A DNA stretch of 64,000 bases from Endomychus coccineus (GCA_958510875.1 OY294067.1:28074912-28138911), one strand, 5' to 3'. Shown: positions 24,221-34,985, counted from the first letter of the stretch. The notes: a model not told the origin generated them from the sequence alone. Made by a program: numbers and translations.

Positions 24221-25759
24221 AAAGAACTAGTGCTCCTTGATTTCAGCAAGGCCTTCGACACCTTAGAACACAATATATTTTGTGATAAACTGAGCTTTTT
24301 TGGTTTTCGCGATAGTTCTGTTTCTTTCATGAAAAGCTATCTATCTGGTCGGTCTCATAGTGTTCACCTGAAAGATCAAAGATCCGAAGCTTTACCAGTG
24401 AGATTTGGTGTACCACAAGGATCCATTCTCGGACCCCTTCTTTTCACATTATATATCTCAGACTTTCACCAGCATACATAAAAATTGTCACATACATCAT
24501 TACGCCGATGATACACAGATCTACCTGTCTTTCCCACTCGAGGATTTACTTAGGGCCATTCAAAACATTAATGACGACCTGCAATCTTTGTATGATATCT
24601 CATTGGCTCATAACCTCCAACTGTTAGGAAAGTAAATTGGAAGAAATTGTGCTGGCCAATTATTAAAGTGTAAAGACCAAAATATTATTAAGAAGAAGAA
24701 GAAGAAGATAACCTCCAAATCTAACCAAATCTTTCGTCATGTTATTCGGTCCTAAGAAAAAGAAAGATAGCGCTAAGCCCTTCATAAATATTCAGCTGAA
24801 CGATGAGTTTCTCCCACTGGTTCAGGAAAGCAAAAATCTGGGACTTTACTTTGATTCAGAATTACGTTACAAAACATGTCAACCACCTATGTCAAGCCTC
24901 GTTCAACGTTCTGAGGCAGCTCTTCCCGAATAGAGACATACTTTCCAGTCAACTAAAACTCAAACTTCGCGAGTCTCTTATTTTTTTTAAGCTGTCATAC
25001 TGTGATTGTATATATGGTCCTGCATTATTACAAAGTGACTCGTATCGCTTTCAAAGAATTCAAAATGCCTGCCTCCGCTTCTCCTACCGTAAAAGGAAAT
25101 ACGATCACATTGGATCTAAAATGCTGGAATCAGGCTGGTTGAGGTTGGATAAGCAACGTAAAACGGATCACCCATAAGGTCTTGACTTCAAAAAAACCGG
25201 AATACTTAGTTGCAAAACTCTGCACGTTCCAATCACGTAATAACACCAACACCCGTAATAAATATGCACTTGTGATTCCTAAACATTCAACCTCCATTTA
25301 CACTCGCAGTTTCTCGTACAACGCACCAAAATTGTATAATGATCTTCCCAGTGAGTACAGACATTATACAATCTCCAACTTCAAAAAGAGACTTAAGCGT
25401 CACTTACTAGAAAAGTGACTGACAGTTTGACTACTAACCTGGCGTATTCTCTTTGGCTAAATTCTCTTCTTCGAGAGGTACTCGTAGATATTTTACTCAT
25501 TTACGCTTTTTCTAGGAGTAAATTACGTACATTTATATTTTACCCTCTTATTAATCTACTATATTCCACTATTTTTTACGATGTTTGTTATGGTTTTATA
25601 TTTATTTTTACATTCACATCTATACTTTATATTTACGTTTATTTGTAAAGATCCCCTAGAAGGATCTCCTTAGGGTTGAGTTGAAAAACAGCTACTGCTG
25701 ACACTTCACCTTTTCTTATGAATAAAGTCGATTTATTATTATTATTATTATTATTATTA
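24221..25759 (+). mobile_element. CR1/jockey-type LINE, 5' truncated and decayed
   Basis: Reverse-transcriptase pieces appear in order across several frames: LLDFSKAFDTLEHNI, VRFGVPQGSILGPLLFTLYI, HYADDTQIYLSF (catalytic ADD), NLGLYFDSELR, and the C-terminal RSFSYNAPKLYNDLPSEYR with FKKRLKRHLLEK, followed by a 3' UTR and a (TTA)n tail at about 25728-25759. Stops and frameshifts make it a pseudogene. An 87-bp insertion interrupts it at 24621-24707. Confidence 0.87.
24621..24707 (+). mobile_element. Short nested retro-insertion with (GAA)n tail
   Basis: The 87 bp between exact 11-bp duplications ATAACCTCCAA (24610-24620 and 24708-24718) end in a (GAA)n run. This is the signature of a 5'-truncated LINE or SINE insertion. 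The body (CTGTTAGGAAAGTAAATTGG onward) is not recognised. Confidence 0.8.
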
Positions 25760-25808
25760 GCTTCGAATGGTTTTCCCCCGGTTTTTTTTCGTTTATACAT
25801 TTCCATCC

Positions 25809-25886
25809 ATTCTAAATTACCTAGATATTTCTTGAGAAATGGTCAGGTCACACCATTTCTCAAGAAATATCTAGGTAATTTAGAAT
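25809..25886. repeat. Perfect 35-bp hairpin
   Basis: The arms 25809-25843 and 25852-25886 are exactly complementary around the 8-base loop CAGGTCAC. A transcript from either strand would form a dicer-type hairpin. It may be a small foldback element. Confidence 0.85.
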
Positions 25887-26316
25887 TCAAAATACCGCTG
25901 ATTTTTCATCACTATTTTTCTTAATATGGGCAAAATGTTCCTGTGTTTAAAGAGGTTCGGTAGTGTTAGCGGGGGGAAATATAAAAGAAGCAAGTGGAGG
26001 GCGAGAGCAGAGTCTGGCAACGCAATAAATATTGCCGGCAGGAGTTTTATACATAAGCACATGTAAAAATAATAATCGTATAGTTGTCGTCAACTTTCCG
26101 TGTTTTTAAAAGTTAATTACAATTAATAAAATTTATAAATTAAAAATTCTAAGCTATTTTTTCATAGAAATAATTAGTGGGACTCGCTCAAACTTGCACA
26201 GAATATTATTGTAATAATGCTATTCCATTAAAAAAAAGCATTTCTATTTAGCAGTTTTTTTTATATATAAAAATTCTCGGGAAATAGGTCACAATAACAC
26301 TTTGTTTTAACTATTC

Positions 26317-26358
26317 GTCTTTACGTACGTTTCGGTCTCACGACCATCATCAGAAGAC
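26317..26358 (-). ncRNA. Hammerhead ribozyme motif (3' terminal repeat of full Penelope copy)
   Basis: Minus strand: GTCTT, CTGATGA, T, GGTC-GTGA-GACC, GAA, AC-GTAC-GT, A, AAGAC. Helix I pairs perfectly (GTCTT with AAGAC), the cleavage triplet is GUA, and helix III has only two base pairs. Type I topology. Confidence 0.78.
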
Positions 26359-26766
26359 TCACTATGTCTAAAAAGGGGGTTTATTAAAACTAATTATAAC
26401 ACAAGCGTCCAAATCGCACAATTTAACTTCAATTAAAAGAGCCCACGCCGTCGAAACGAACAGAACCACGAATAATCGAAATTGTATCGTCAGAATTAAT
26501 GTATAAAAAATTATTTTTTTTTGTAGTAAGAATCCGCTATTCAGTAATATTATTAAAATATATGAGTGCATATCGATTGGTATTCTCACAACAAATGAGA
26601 AGAACGAAGTTATTTGTCAAGTATCTACTTTCGAAACCAGATGTGTAGGATTTATGACATGGCACTTAAGAAAGGTTTCAGACCTGTACTGGGAAATAAC
26701 AATTACGAATTCTTCCTAAAAACATTTTCTACACTTACAAAGACGTATGTAAGAATTTGCAAGAGA

Positions 26767-29175
26767 TTATTTAATCAAATTAGTATAAATATGACTTAGA
26801 TTTTGTGTGTCTACCCTATGATTTACAGATTTGGGGTCCCGTTTTATGTGAATCATCTCCAGGATAGATCTTTTATAATAATTGGTTTCCTTAGTTAAGA
26901 TATTAACATTTTTGTAATCAAATTGATGGTTATAATCAAAGCAATGCTTAGCAAGGGCGGTGGAATTTTCTAAGTTGTTATTTCTTGTGCTATATTTATG
27001 GCCGTACATTCTTTTTTGTAAATATTGTTTAGAGATTCCAGTATAGGTTCCATCACAATCTAAACAATTCAATTTATACACTGTGTGGGTTTGTTTATCT
27101 TTGGGTATTAACGGTTTTAGATTTGAGAAATATTTCCCAACACAGTTAGTAGGTTTATGCGCAACATTTATATCATACTTTTTCAAACATTTTTTGATTT
27201 TCTCTGAGGTCTCCGGAATGTAAGGTAGAGTTATAAAATTGTCTGTATTACCTTTTATGTTATTTTTATTAGACGAACCATTATAGATTTTGTTTATTCT
27301 TTCTTTAATGATAGGATTGAAAAAAGTTTTTGGGTAGCCATTCAATTCTAGTGTAGTACGAACAATTTTTAAATTTTTGGGGCGGTCATCTGCGTGGGAC
27401 AATTTTATCGCGCGATCTGTAAGGCTGTTTATGACACTTTTTTTATAACAAGCTGGTGCAACGGAATTGAAGTGAAGATAACGTTGAGACCATACTTCTT
27501 TAGTAAACCAAGAGGTTTTTATTTTTCCATCAGCATCATGCCTAATGTTCATATCTAGGAAATTTATGTTATTGTTTAATTCTATTTCACAAGTGAATTG
27601 AAGTTTACAGTGAAAATTGTTAAATTTATCAATTACATATTGAATTTTATCGTTGGGAACACACATAAGGCAATCGTCTACATACCGTTTAAAGAATACA
27701 GGCCGAAAATCTAATGAACTCATAACAGATTCCTCTAGGCACTCCATAACGAGGTTAGCAATGGTAGCTGAAATAGGAGATCCCATTGCTGTGCCGAATA
27801 TTTGTCCAAAAAATTGCTCACCATACTGAAAGTATGTGCATTCTAAACAAAATTTTACAGCATTTATAAATTCCGATTGATCTAGAGGTGTGTGGTTTTT
27901 AATCTCTGCCCAACGTTTTTTGATGCTATTCAATGCCAAAACAACAGGTATATTTGTAAATAAAGAAACAACGTCCAAGGAAATCAGTTGATGGTTTACG
28001 GGTACGGATTGATTTTTTATAAATTCATTAAAGTGCCATGAATCTTTTACATAGAATTCATTTTTTCCTATTATATTATTGATAGATTTTGATAGAAATT
28101 TTGATAAATTGTAAGTGGGCGCTCCAATATTACTAACAATGGGTCTTAGAGGTATATCATTTTTATGCAGTTTGGGAAGCCCATAGATATAAGGTGCTAG
28201 CCCATTATGGCAAATTAATTTATTTTTTAATTCAATAGGGATTATCTTATTCTTATGCCATTTATTTATCAATTTATTCATGTTGTTTTGTACTGATAAA
28301 GTAGGATCAGATTTTAATTTTTTATAAGTTGTTTCATCATTTAAAAGGTTTCCTATTTTGTTTTCATAGTCATTTCTATGCATTATGACGGTTTTATTAC
28401 ATTTATCCGCGTTCAAAACTAATATTTGAGGGTTAGCATCTAAGAAATCTTTTGTTATTTTTGTATGATAGTTAAAACGATTCTTTGCAATCCCTACTTC
28501 TGCCTTCTGTTTGTTCTTTTTGTTTGTCAAGATGTTGCAAACTTTGTTTCTAATTTCGTTTTTCTCTTCTACATTTTTATTCCTAATTCCGCATTCTAAA
28601 TTTGCAATAATATTATCGATAGGCAGTTTATTATTGTTATTAGGCAATGCAAATTTCGGACCTAAACTTAACGTGCGCTGCACCTCATCCGGAATTTTTA
28701 TGTCAGTTAGATTTTTCAACCATTGTTCATTGATATTCTTTTTTTCATATGTTACGTCTTTCATTAAATTATTTATCTTTTTAGATTGAATGGCTTTGAT
28801 TTTGTTGAAATTTTTTTCGAAATTGTTATGCTGAATTTGAAAAAATTGCGATATAAAGTTGCTATCAAATTTTTGATGACAGGTTTGTTTAACCAGTTTG
28901 ATTTTGTTTTCAACCTCAGCTACAATTGCACATGCTTCTTTAATGCACAGGTTCAAACAGTTTTTGTGAAAAGAATTTAATAATTTTGCGTACGCCTTCT
29001 TATTTAGCACCTTGCTAAATATATTCTCCTTTGATTTAGATATTATGAAATTTGGATAAACTTGCAAATTCCTACATCTTACCAGAAATATTCTACGATT
29101 CTTCTCTCTTGCTAGTATCTTCATTAACTTTCCGTATTCCTTCAAAACTTTAGGATAGGTGGTTGTTCCTTCCAT
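26767..29175 (-). CDS. Penelope RT / GIY-YIG endonuclease polyprotein
   Basis: An uninterrupted 802-residue frame. RT landmarks: GLPKLHK (332-338), RPIVSNIGAP (344-353), motif A DVVSLFTNIP with Asp401, motif B GTAMGSPISA (461-470), motif C RYVDD (497-501) and NFLDM (538-542). The C-terminal GIY-YIG nuclease has Cys pair NCLDC (703-707), GTYTGIS (709-715), KRMYGHK, and a later Glu in ILEM (771-774). The Lys-rich N-terminal 250 residues resemble the Penelope leader region. Family knowledge: RT copies the element RNA and GIY-YIG nicks the target. All catalytic residues I can identify are present, so it may be functional or only recently silenced. The ATG lies close behind the 5' terminal repeat. 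Confidence 0.93.
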   Translation of the reverse strand: MEGTTTYPKVLKEYGKLMKILAREKNRRIFLVRCRNLQVYPNFIISKSKENIFSKVLNKKAYAKLLNSFHKNCLNLCIKEACAIVAEVENKIKLVKQTCHQKFDSNFISQFFQIQHNNFEKNFNKIKAIQSKKINNLMKDVTYEKKNINEQWLKNLTDIKIPDEVQRTLSLGPKFALPNNNNKLPIDNIIANLECGIRNKNVEEKNEIRNKVCNILTNKKNKQKAEVGIAKNRFNYHTKITKDFLDANPQILVLNADKCNKTVIMHRNDYENKIGNLLNDETTYKKLKSDPTLSVQNNMNKLINKWHKNKIIPIELKNKLICHNGLAPYIYGLPKLHKNDIPLRPIVSNIGAPTYNLSKFLSKSINNIIGKNEFYVKDSWHFNEFIKNQSVPVNHQLISLDVVSLFTNIPVVLALNSIKKRWAEIKNHTPLDQSEFINAVKFCLECTYFQYGEQFFGQIFGTAMGSPISATIANLVMECLEESVMSSLDFRPVFFKRYVDDCLMCVPNDKIQYVIDKFNNFHCKLQFTCEIELNNNINFLDMNIRHDADGKIKTSWFTKEVWSQRYLHFNSVAPACYKKSVINSLTDRAIKLSHADDRPKNLKIVRTTLELNGYPKTFFNPIIKERINKIYNGSSNKNNIKGNTDNFITLPYIPETSEKIKKCLKKYDINVAHKPTNCVGKYFSNLKPLIPKDKQTHTVYKLNCLDCDGTYTGISKQYLQKRMYGHKYSTRNNNLENSTALAKHCFDYNHQFDYKNVNILTKETNYYKRSILEMIHIKRDPKSVNHRVDTQNLSHIYTNLIK

Positions 29176-29285
29176 ATTAAGGCTTATATCCCAGCCGAAA
29201 TAATAATAAGATTCTTGACCCAGTATGAATTATATATAAAAATTCTCGGGAAATAGGTCACAATAACACTTTGTTTTAACTATTC

Positions 29286-29327
29286 GTCTTTACGTACGTT
29301 TCGGTCTCACGACCATCATCAGAAGAC
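29286..29327 (-). ncRNA. Hammerhead ribozyme motif (5' terminal repeat)
   Basis: Identical 42 bases to 26317-26358, lying just upstream of the RT ORF in the minus orientation. It would be placed to cut the 5' region of an element transcript. Confidence 0.78.
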
Positions 29328-29330
29328 TCA

Positions 29331-30316
29331 CTCGTTATGGAGTGCCTAGAGGAATCTGTTATGAGTTCATTAGATTTTCGGCCTGTATTCTTTAAACGGT
29401 ATGTAGACGATTGCCTTATGTGTGTTCCCAACGATAAAATTCAATATGTAATTGATAAATTTAACAATTTTCACTGTAAACTTCAATTCACTTGTGAAAT
29501 AGAATTAAACAATAACATAAATTTCCTAGATATGAACATTAGGCATGATGCTGATGGAAAAATAAAAACCTCTTGGTTTACTAAAGAAGTATGGTCTCAA
29601 CGTTATCTTCACTTCAATTCCGTTGCACCAGCTTGTTATAAAAAAAGTGTCATAAACAGCCTTACAGATCGCGCGATAAAATTGTCCCACGCAGATGACC
29701 GCCCCAAAAATTTAAAAATTGTTCGTACTACACTAGAATTGAATGGCTACCCAAAAACTTTTTTCAATCCTATCATTAAAGAAAGAATAAACAAAATCTA
29801 TAATGGTTCGTCTAATAAAAATAACATAAAAGGTAATACAGACAATTTTATAACTCTACCTTACATTCCGGAGACCTCAGAGAAAATCAAAAAATGTTTG
29901 AAAAAGTATGATATAAATGTTGCGCATAAACCTACTAACTGTGTTGGGAAATATTTCTCAAATCTAAAACCGTTAATACCCAAAGATAAACAACCCCCAC
30001 AGTGTATAAATTGAATTGTTTAGATTGTGATGGAACCTATACTGGAATCTCTAAACAATATTTACAAAAGAGAATGTACGGCCATAAATATAGCACAAGA
30101 AATAACAACTTAGAAAATTCCACCGCCCTTGCTAAGCATTGCTTTGATTATAACCATCAATTTGATTACAAAAATGTTAATATCTTAACTAAGGAAACCA
30201 ATTATTATAAAAGATCTATCCTGGAGATGATTCACATAAAACGGGACCCCAAATCTGTAAATCATAGGGTAGACACACAAAATCTAAGTCATATTTATAC
30301 TAATTTGATTAAATAA
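29331..30316 (+). pseudogene. Truncated Penelope RT / GIY-YIG (inverted copy)
   Basis: Starts at the codon for MECLEE (residue 478 of the full ORF) and keeps RT motif C and the rest. After PKDKQ, one base lost in a C-rich run shifts the frame; the GIY-YIG part resumes at 30002. Otherwise almost identical to the full copy on the other strand. Confidence 0.9.
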
Positions 30317-30723
30317 TCTCTTGCAAATTCTTACATACGTCTTTATAAGTGTAGAAAATGTTTTTAGGAAGAATTCGTAATTGTTATTTCCCAGTACAGG
30401 TCTGAAACCTTTCTTAAGTGCCATGTCATAAATCCTACACATCTGGTTTCGAAAGTAGATACTTGACAAATAACTTCGTTCTTCTCATTTGTTGTGAGAA
30501 TACCAATCGATATGCACTCATATATTTTAATAATATTACTGAATAGCGGATTCTTACTACAAAAAAAATAATTTTTTATACATTAATTCTGACGATACAA
30601 TTTCGATTATTCGTGGTTCTGTTCGTTTCGACGGCGTGGGCTCTTTTAATTGAAGTTAAATTGTGCGATTTGGACGCTTGTGTTATAATTAGTTTTAATA
30701 AACCCCCTTTTTAGACATAGTGA

Positions 30724-30765
30724 GTCTTCTGATGATGGTCGTGAGACCGAAACGTACGTAAAGAC
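30724..30765 (+). ncRNA. Hammerhead ribozyme motif (inverted Penelope copy)
   Basis: The same 42-base sequence in plus orientation, with helix I GTCTT at 30724-30728 and AAGAC at 30761-30765. Confidence 0.78.
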
Positions 30766-31024
30766 GAATAGTTAAAACAAAGTGTTATTGTGACCTATTT
30801 CCCGAGAATTTTTATATATAATTCATACTGGGTCAAGAATCTTATTATTGCAGTTTTTTTTTTAATTTGAAGATTTAACCACGTCCCCATAAGCTTATAC
30901 ATGTTAAAATTTTGTCTTTTTGACTCGATATATTTAAAAAACGGTGTAGTGAAACCCTCCAAAAAATTAGACGTATTCTTATATTGTTATTCTCAACTGT
31001 CTGTAAAAATGTTACCTCCTTACG

Positions 31025-31340
31025 TGATGAAACTTTCATGGTGTGACCTATATTTAAAATATGTTCGGATAACACTAATTTTAAATCATTATTTTTCTTT
31101 ATATGGCCAAAATGTCCTTTATTCAGAGTTAAAATATTCCTTCTAGTTCGACCCACATTGCATTTTGAACAAGACTGACAATCGATTTTGTAAATTCCGG
31201 ATTTGTCGAAGTCGGAAACTTTATCGAAGCCTAAACGGGTTTTCAGCTTGTTCTTACATATAAATATATAAACGGGTTGTATTGTAAATTTAGAAAACAA
31301 ATTACGGAATTTATTAGTTATTGAAGGATGATAAGAGAAT
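31025..31340 (-). pseudogene. Second Penelope family, GIY-YIG fragment
   Basis: The translation contains SGIYKIDCQSCSKCNVG with TRRNIL and HFGHIKK, then LSEHILNIGHTMK: a GIY-YIG domain of a different Penelope lineage from the 802-residue ORF. The TTAA-target element ends directly against it, and 25905-25947 resembles part of it on the other side. Confidence 0.72.
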
Positions 31341-31559
31341 TATTATTATTATTAAATATCGGTAATGAGCCGAGGTAGAATACCTATTTAGTCTCAATTA
31401 CTAAAAATACAGTGTCCAAAGTTGTGAAGTAATACATACATAGGAACGGTGATTTCTTGTTTCTAGCGACGCGTTTTGTGCCTAAATCAAAAACTACCTG
31501 TAACCCTCTCGTTTCGAGCGGATTAAAATTATCGAGTTTATTCCTCTCATTTCGTGCTG

Positions 31560-32551
31560 ATGCAAGTTAAGGACGCTGGACTTGACTTTGTAGTGGAAGT
31601 ACCAACACTTGCAAGCGTCAAAGGCAGATTCTACAGGCAGGCAAAAATCTTTGAGAGTTAAATCTTTACCAAAGAAACGGCAAGAAATCGTCATCCCGGA
31701 GACAATGCAACACCTTGTGCTAATAAACGACGGCCAGGAAGATCGAATATTGTTTTTTTGCAGTGATAGGACACTTCTATCCCAAGGCTCAGAATTTTTT
31801 ATGGACGGGACATTTAAAAGCTGTTGTTTCCTGTTCGACCAATTGTATACAATACGCATAGATTTGGGAAGCACTGATGTCAGCACATGGATTGTTCCAG
31901 CCATCTATGCGCTTTTACCGGACAGAAAAGGACCCACCTAATAGACTTTTACACTGTTGAAAAAAAGTACAAAAGTTAAGCCAGAAAAAGTCCACATTAG
32001 CTTTGAACGGGCAGCAATAAACGCTTTCAAACTAACTTTTTTGGGAGTAAAAATCCAAGGGTGTAATTTTCATTTCAATCAATGCCTGTGTCGAAAAGTG
32101 CAACAGTTGGGTTTGGTTACAGGATACAAACAAAATACAGATATTAGGGAACATCTTCGTATGTGTACATTTGCCAAAAAAGTACATTCCTGAGGCATGG
32201 CTTCTGATAATGGAAAATTCCCCACAGGAAGATGAAGTGAAGTTCAACGACTATTATTATGGAGCAATGGCTTGAGAATGATGAGTTCATATGGGTGTTC
32301 TACTTCTACAGGGAGCGACATCGCACAACAAATTCGGTAGAAGGATGGCATCATCGACTTAATAATCGTGTTGGAAAAGCACATCCATATATTTATGAAC
32401 TGCTTAAAATACTTAATGATGAAATACGGTACTACGATATTATTGTAAAACAAACTGAGCTGAATATGGACACTCCAAAGCGTGCAAAAAAGTACAGCGA
32501 CTTAGATTGTCGTATAAATAAGGGTGTTGACGATTGTGTACCTACAAAGTA
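31560..32551 (+). pseudogene. Mutator-like (MULE) transposase, decayed
   Basis: Frames in order give KKRQEIVIPETMQ, SEFFMDGTFKSCCFLFDQLY (catalytic Asp region), STWIVPAIYALLPDRKGPT, then after a frameshift VHISFERAAINAFK and GCNFHFNQCLCRKVQQLG (zinc-binding CxxH). A last frame gives HRTTNSVEGWHHRLN. These are the MULE domain blocks in the right order. At least two frameshifts and a stop inactivate it. I could not find its terminal repeats. Confidence 0.85.
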
Positions 32552-32559
32552 AAGTAAGC

Positions 32560-34985
32560 TTAGGCGAAACTTTGAGAAAATTAATGTATATAATAAAATT
32601 TGAATAAGCTGTAAATAATAGAAGTATAATATGTATTATTTTTCTTGAATTAGGTATCTATTATTAACATTAATGTTAATATCTATAAGTCTATTATTTT
32701 TGTAATTTTTGCCCTTTATACTAAACGATTGTGTGAGTAAATACCAGTAAATACTATTTTTATGACATGTCAATTTGTATCCCAAATATAAATTTTAAGA
32801 AATAAAAATTATCTACTGCATATAAGATTATTAGTTGTTATTTCTCTATAATCCAACCGATCCTACGATAGACTAAGATATCTCTAAGATAAAAGTAGGT
32901 ATTCTAAATTAGCTAGAAGTATAAAGTATTGGAGATAGGAAGTTAAATCCTTACATAATTATTTAGTTTCCGACGTTCCGTTTAAATCGCAAGAAACGAA
33001 AAGGTATTGCAAATACATTTTATTGCTTCAGGGGGTACGCCCGAAACGAGAAGGTTTTATAATCCCGCACAAAAAGCGACGCCCCAAAGACGAATAAATC
33101 TTCTAGTCGTACTCCGCTTCCAAGCATCTAGGGATCTCGCCGGATTGACAGTGGGACTTCCCCGCGCTGTTCTTAACAGGGCTGTACTCCTAATATTTTA
33201 GTGGTTTTATAATCCCGCACGAAACGCGACGCCCGAAACACGAATAAATCATACGAACAACCAACTAGCCACCGGAAGAAAAAACAAAAACTTTACGTTG
33301 ATTTTTTTAATTTGTCATAACGATGTTTAAAGGTGTTAACTGTTGTAGCACACACAACATCAAAAGGGAGATTATTCTTTTGAATTTTATTAAACTATTT
33401 GAAGGTAGTGGCTCTAATTTGGTTAGATGATCTAAGATTTGTCGAACACTATTTGCTCAAGTTTCTCAACTTCGTTGTTTTGCTGTCTCAAAGGAACGTT
33501 CAATAAGCTATGAACAAGACTATTAAATGGAGCTATTACATAATTGAATGGTGTAGCTAAATCCGCCCAGGTTTACTTATTTGAGTGGGTTTTCTGTATA
33601 CGAGTATGTCTCTGTATATTCCAAGTGATTACCATCTTTTAATTATTCTATTATTATAAGGAAAGGAAGCTGCTTATCTGTTTCTATTTCGACAGTGAAT
33701 TTCAGTGAATCAAATTGGGTATTAACGTGTGTAAGAAGCCATATAAATCGAACTATTTACTTATAATCGCGAAAATACTGATTTAATGTTGATTTTAAGA
33801 AGGTTTCAAGATCGTTTGTTTGTTTATTGTAGTTTTTGTTGAAAGTGAAATAATTTTGCTCCATACATAGACGTAAGGATCAGGTATTCTGTGCGGTTTG
33901 TATCTTCCGTCGATGGCATCCGACAAAGGACGCGTTTCACTGATCTAATTAAGACGCAGTGTTGCCGCGGTGGAATTTTAAATTGTAAATCATAGTACCT
34001 AGTACATAATCCTAATCATTCGTTCAAACACGATTTGTTGAAGATTTGAAAGCTTTTAAGCACAATTTACATTTCACTGAAACTTTATTATATATTTTTT
34101 TCTAAAATATCCAAACTTAACGCATTCTGATGAGAAACAAATTGAAACATCAAAGAATGATGTTTGATTAATTCCAAATGACTAAATATCAAATGCATAC
34201 TAACAACGAACTAACTCTTTTACAGGTAGGGAGAGTTTAACTTGTCACTGCGAGTAACGACCGACAGGTTGCTATACTAATTTGGCGAAGATATCTAAGA
34301 ATGTAAAATACATGTTACTGTGATAAACTAACGAAAAATTTAACAAAGTAAACTGCTTGGTGTTTCGAACCTACGCTATAAATCTAAGCGGCAAAGCGCA
34401 TGTTACTTTGTCAAATTTTTCGCGGTTTAGTTTTCCGAATTTCACCGGAAAATGTTGACATCAGCCAGTTTCGGTTTTTCACATATACACCGAACAGGGA
34501 ATTCCAGTTCAGACAGAACGCTGAACAATATTTTTCATTCAATCTATGGTGCTGCTGTCGATTAATGAGTAAAATCATTTAACAGATCCTTTTTTATCAT
34601 AATTGTAACATAGCCCTGGAATGATTCATAACCAAACTTTAGTTTTACAGAAATACCTAGGTTGTAAGTAAGTATAATCATGATAGTGTTCATTGTACTA
34701 TATTGTTATGTAGATCTCTTTGTTTTCTTTAAAATTTCACACATTCATTATCATTTTTTCGGAATGTGTGAAATATTTATCTGTGAAGTTTTTCATTGTT
34801 CATGAGATTTGGCTTAAATAATATTTGTTATGCTGGTACTGTTGGATCTCCTTTGAACGACAACAACTAATTATATAAGATACAGTAGTTATACTGTTAT
34901 GGCAACCAACCTTGACGATGCATCTGATGATGCTCGTAATCTAAATATATTGATAGTCTTAAAAGACGTAGTAAGTTAGATAATA
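32560..34985. other. Spacer with one repeat pair
   Basis: Mostly AT-rich with no gene. About 33440-33520 shows TTTCTCAACTTCGTTGTTTTG and AAAGGAACGTTCAATAA, shared with 42045-42095, so an old Penelope-type fragment is likely. Confidence 0.4.
33053..33250. repeat. 48-bp direct repeats around a GC-richer 102-bp segment
   Basis: GGTTTTATAATCCCGCAC and GAATAAATC bound near-identical 48-bp repeats at 33053-33100 and 33203-33250. The segment between them is GC-richer (includes ATCTCGCCGGATTGACAGTG). The repeats are too diverged and long for a simple target duplication. Confidence 0.6.

Larger units (their letters stand above)
26263..30849 (-). mobile_element. Penelope-like retroelement, full copy plus inverted truncated copy
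   Basis: In minus orientation the full copy has a 5' terminal repeat (29330 to about 29220), the ORF and a 3' UTR with terminal repeat ending at 26263. Joined at its 5' side is a second copy in plus orientation (29328-30849), truncated at RT residue 478. The junction shows CTCG microhomology. Every outer edge carries the same roughly 100-bp end with a hammerhead motif. The two copies are near-identical in sequence, so the insertion is young. The 12-bp target duplication is GCAGTTTTTTTT. Confidence 0.92.
25951..31019 (-). mobile_element. TTAA-target element split by a Penelope insertion
   Basis: The left part (25951-26262) starts after TTAA with AGAGGTTCGGTAGTGTTAGC, and the right part (about 30850-31019) ends in CCTCC then TTAC; together they match the complete copy 38098-38598 in reverse. 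The split point is the Penelope pair, with GCAGTTTTTTTT repeated on both sides (26251-26262 and 30850-30861). Flanks on both outer sides resemble an older Penelope family. Confidence 0.82.

Noticed and set aside
28511..28980. Plus-strand frames opposite the Penelope ORF
   Set aside because: Shadows of the minus-strand RT gene.
34911..34945. CATCTGATGATGCTCG, hammerhead-like
   Set aside because: No GAAA half and no pairing helices nearby.
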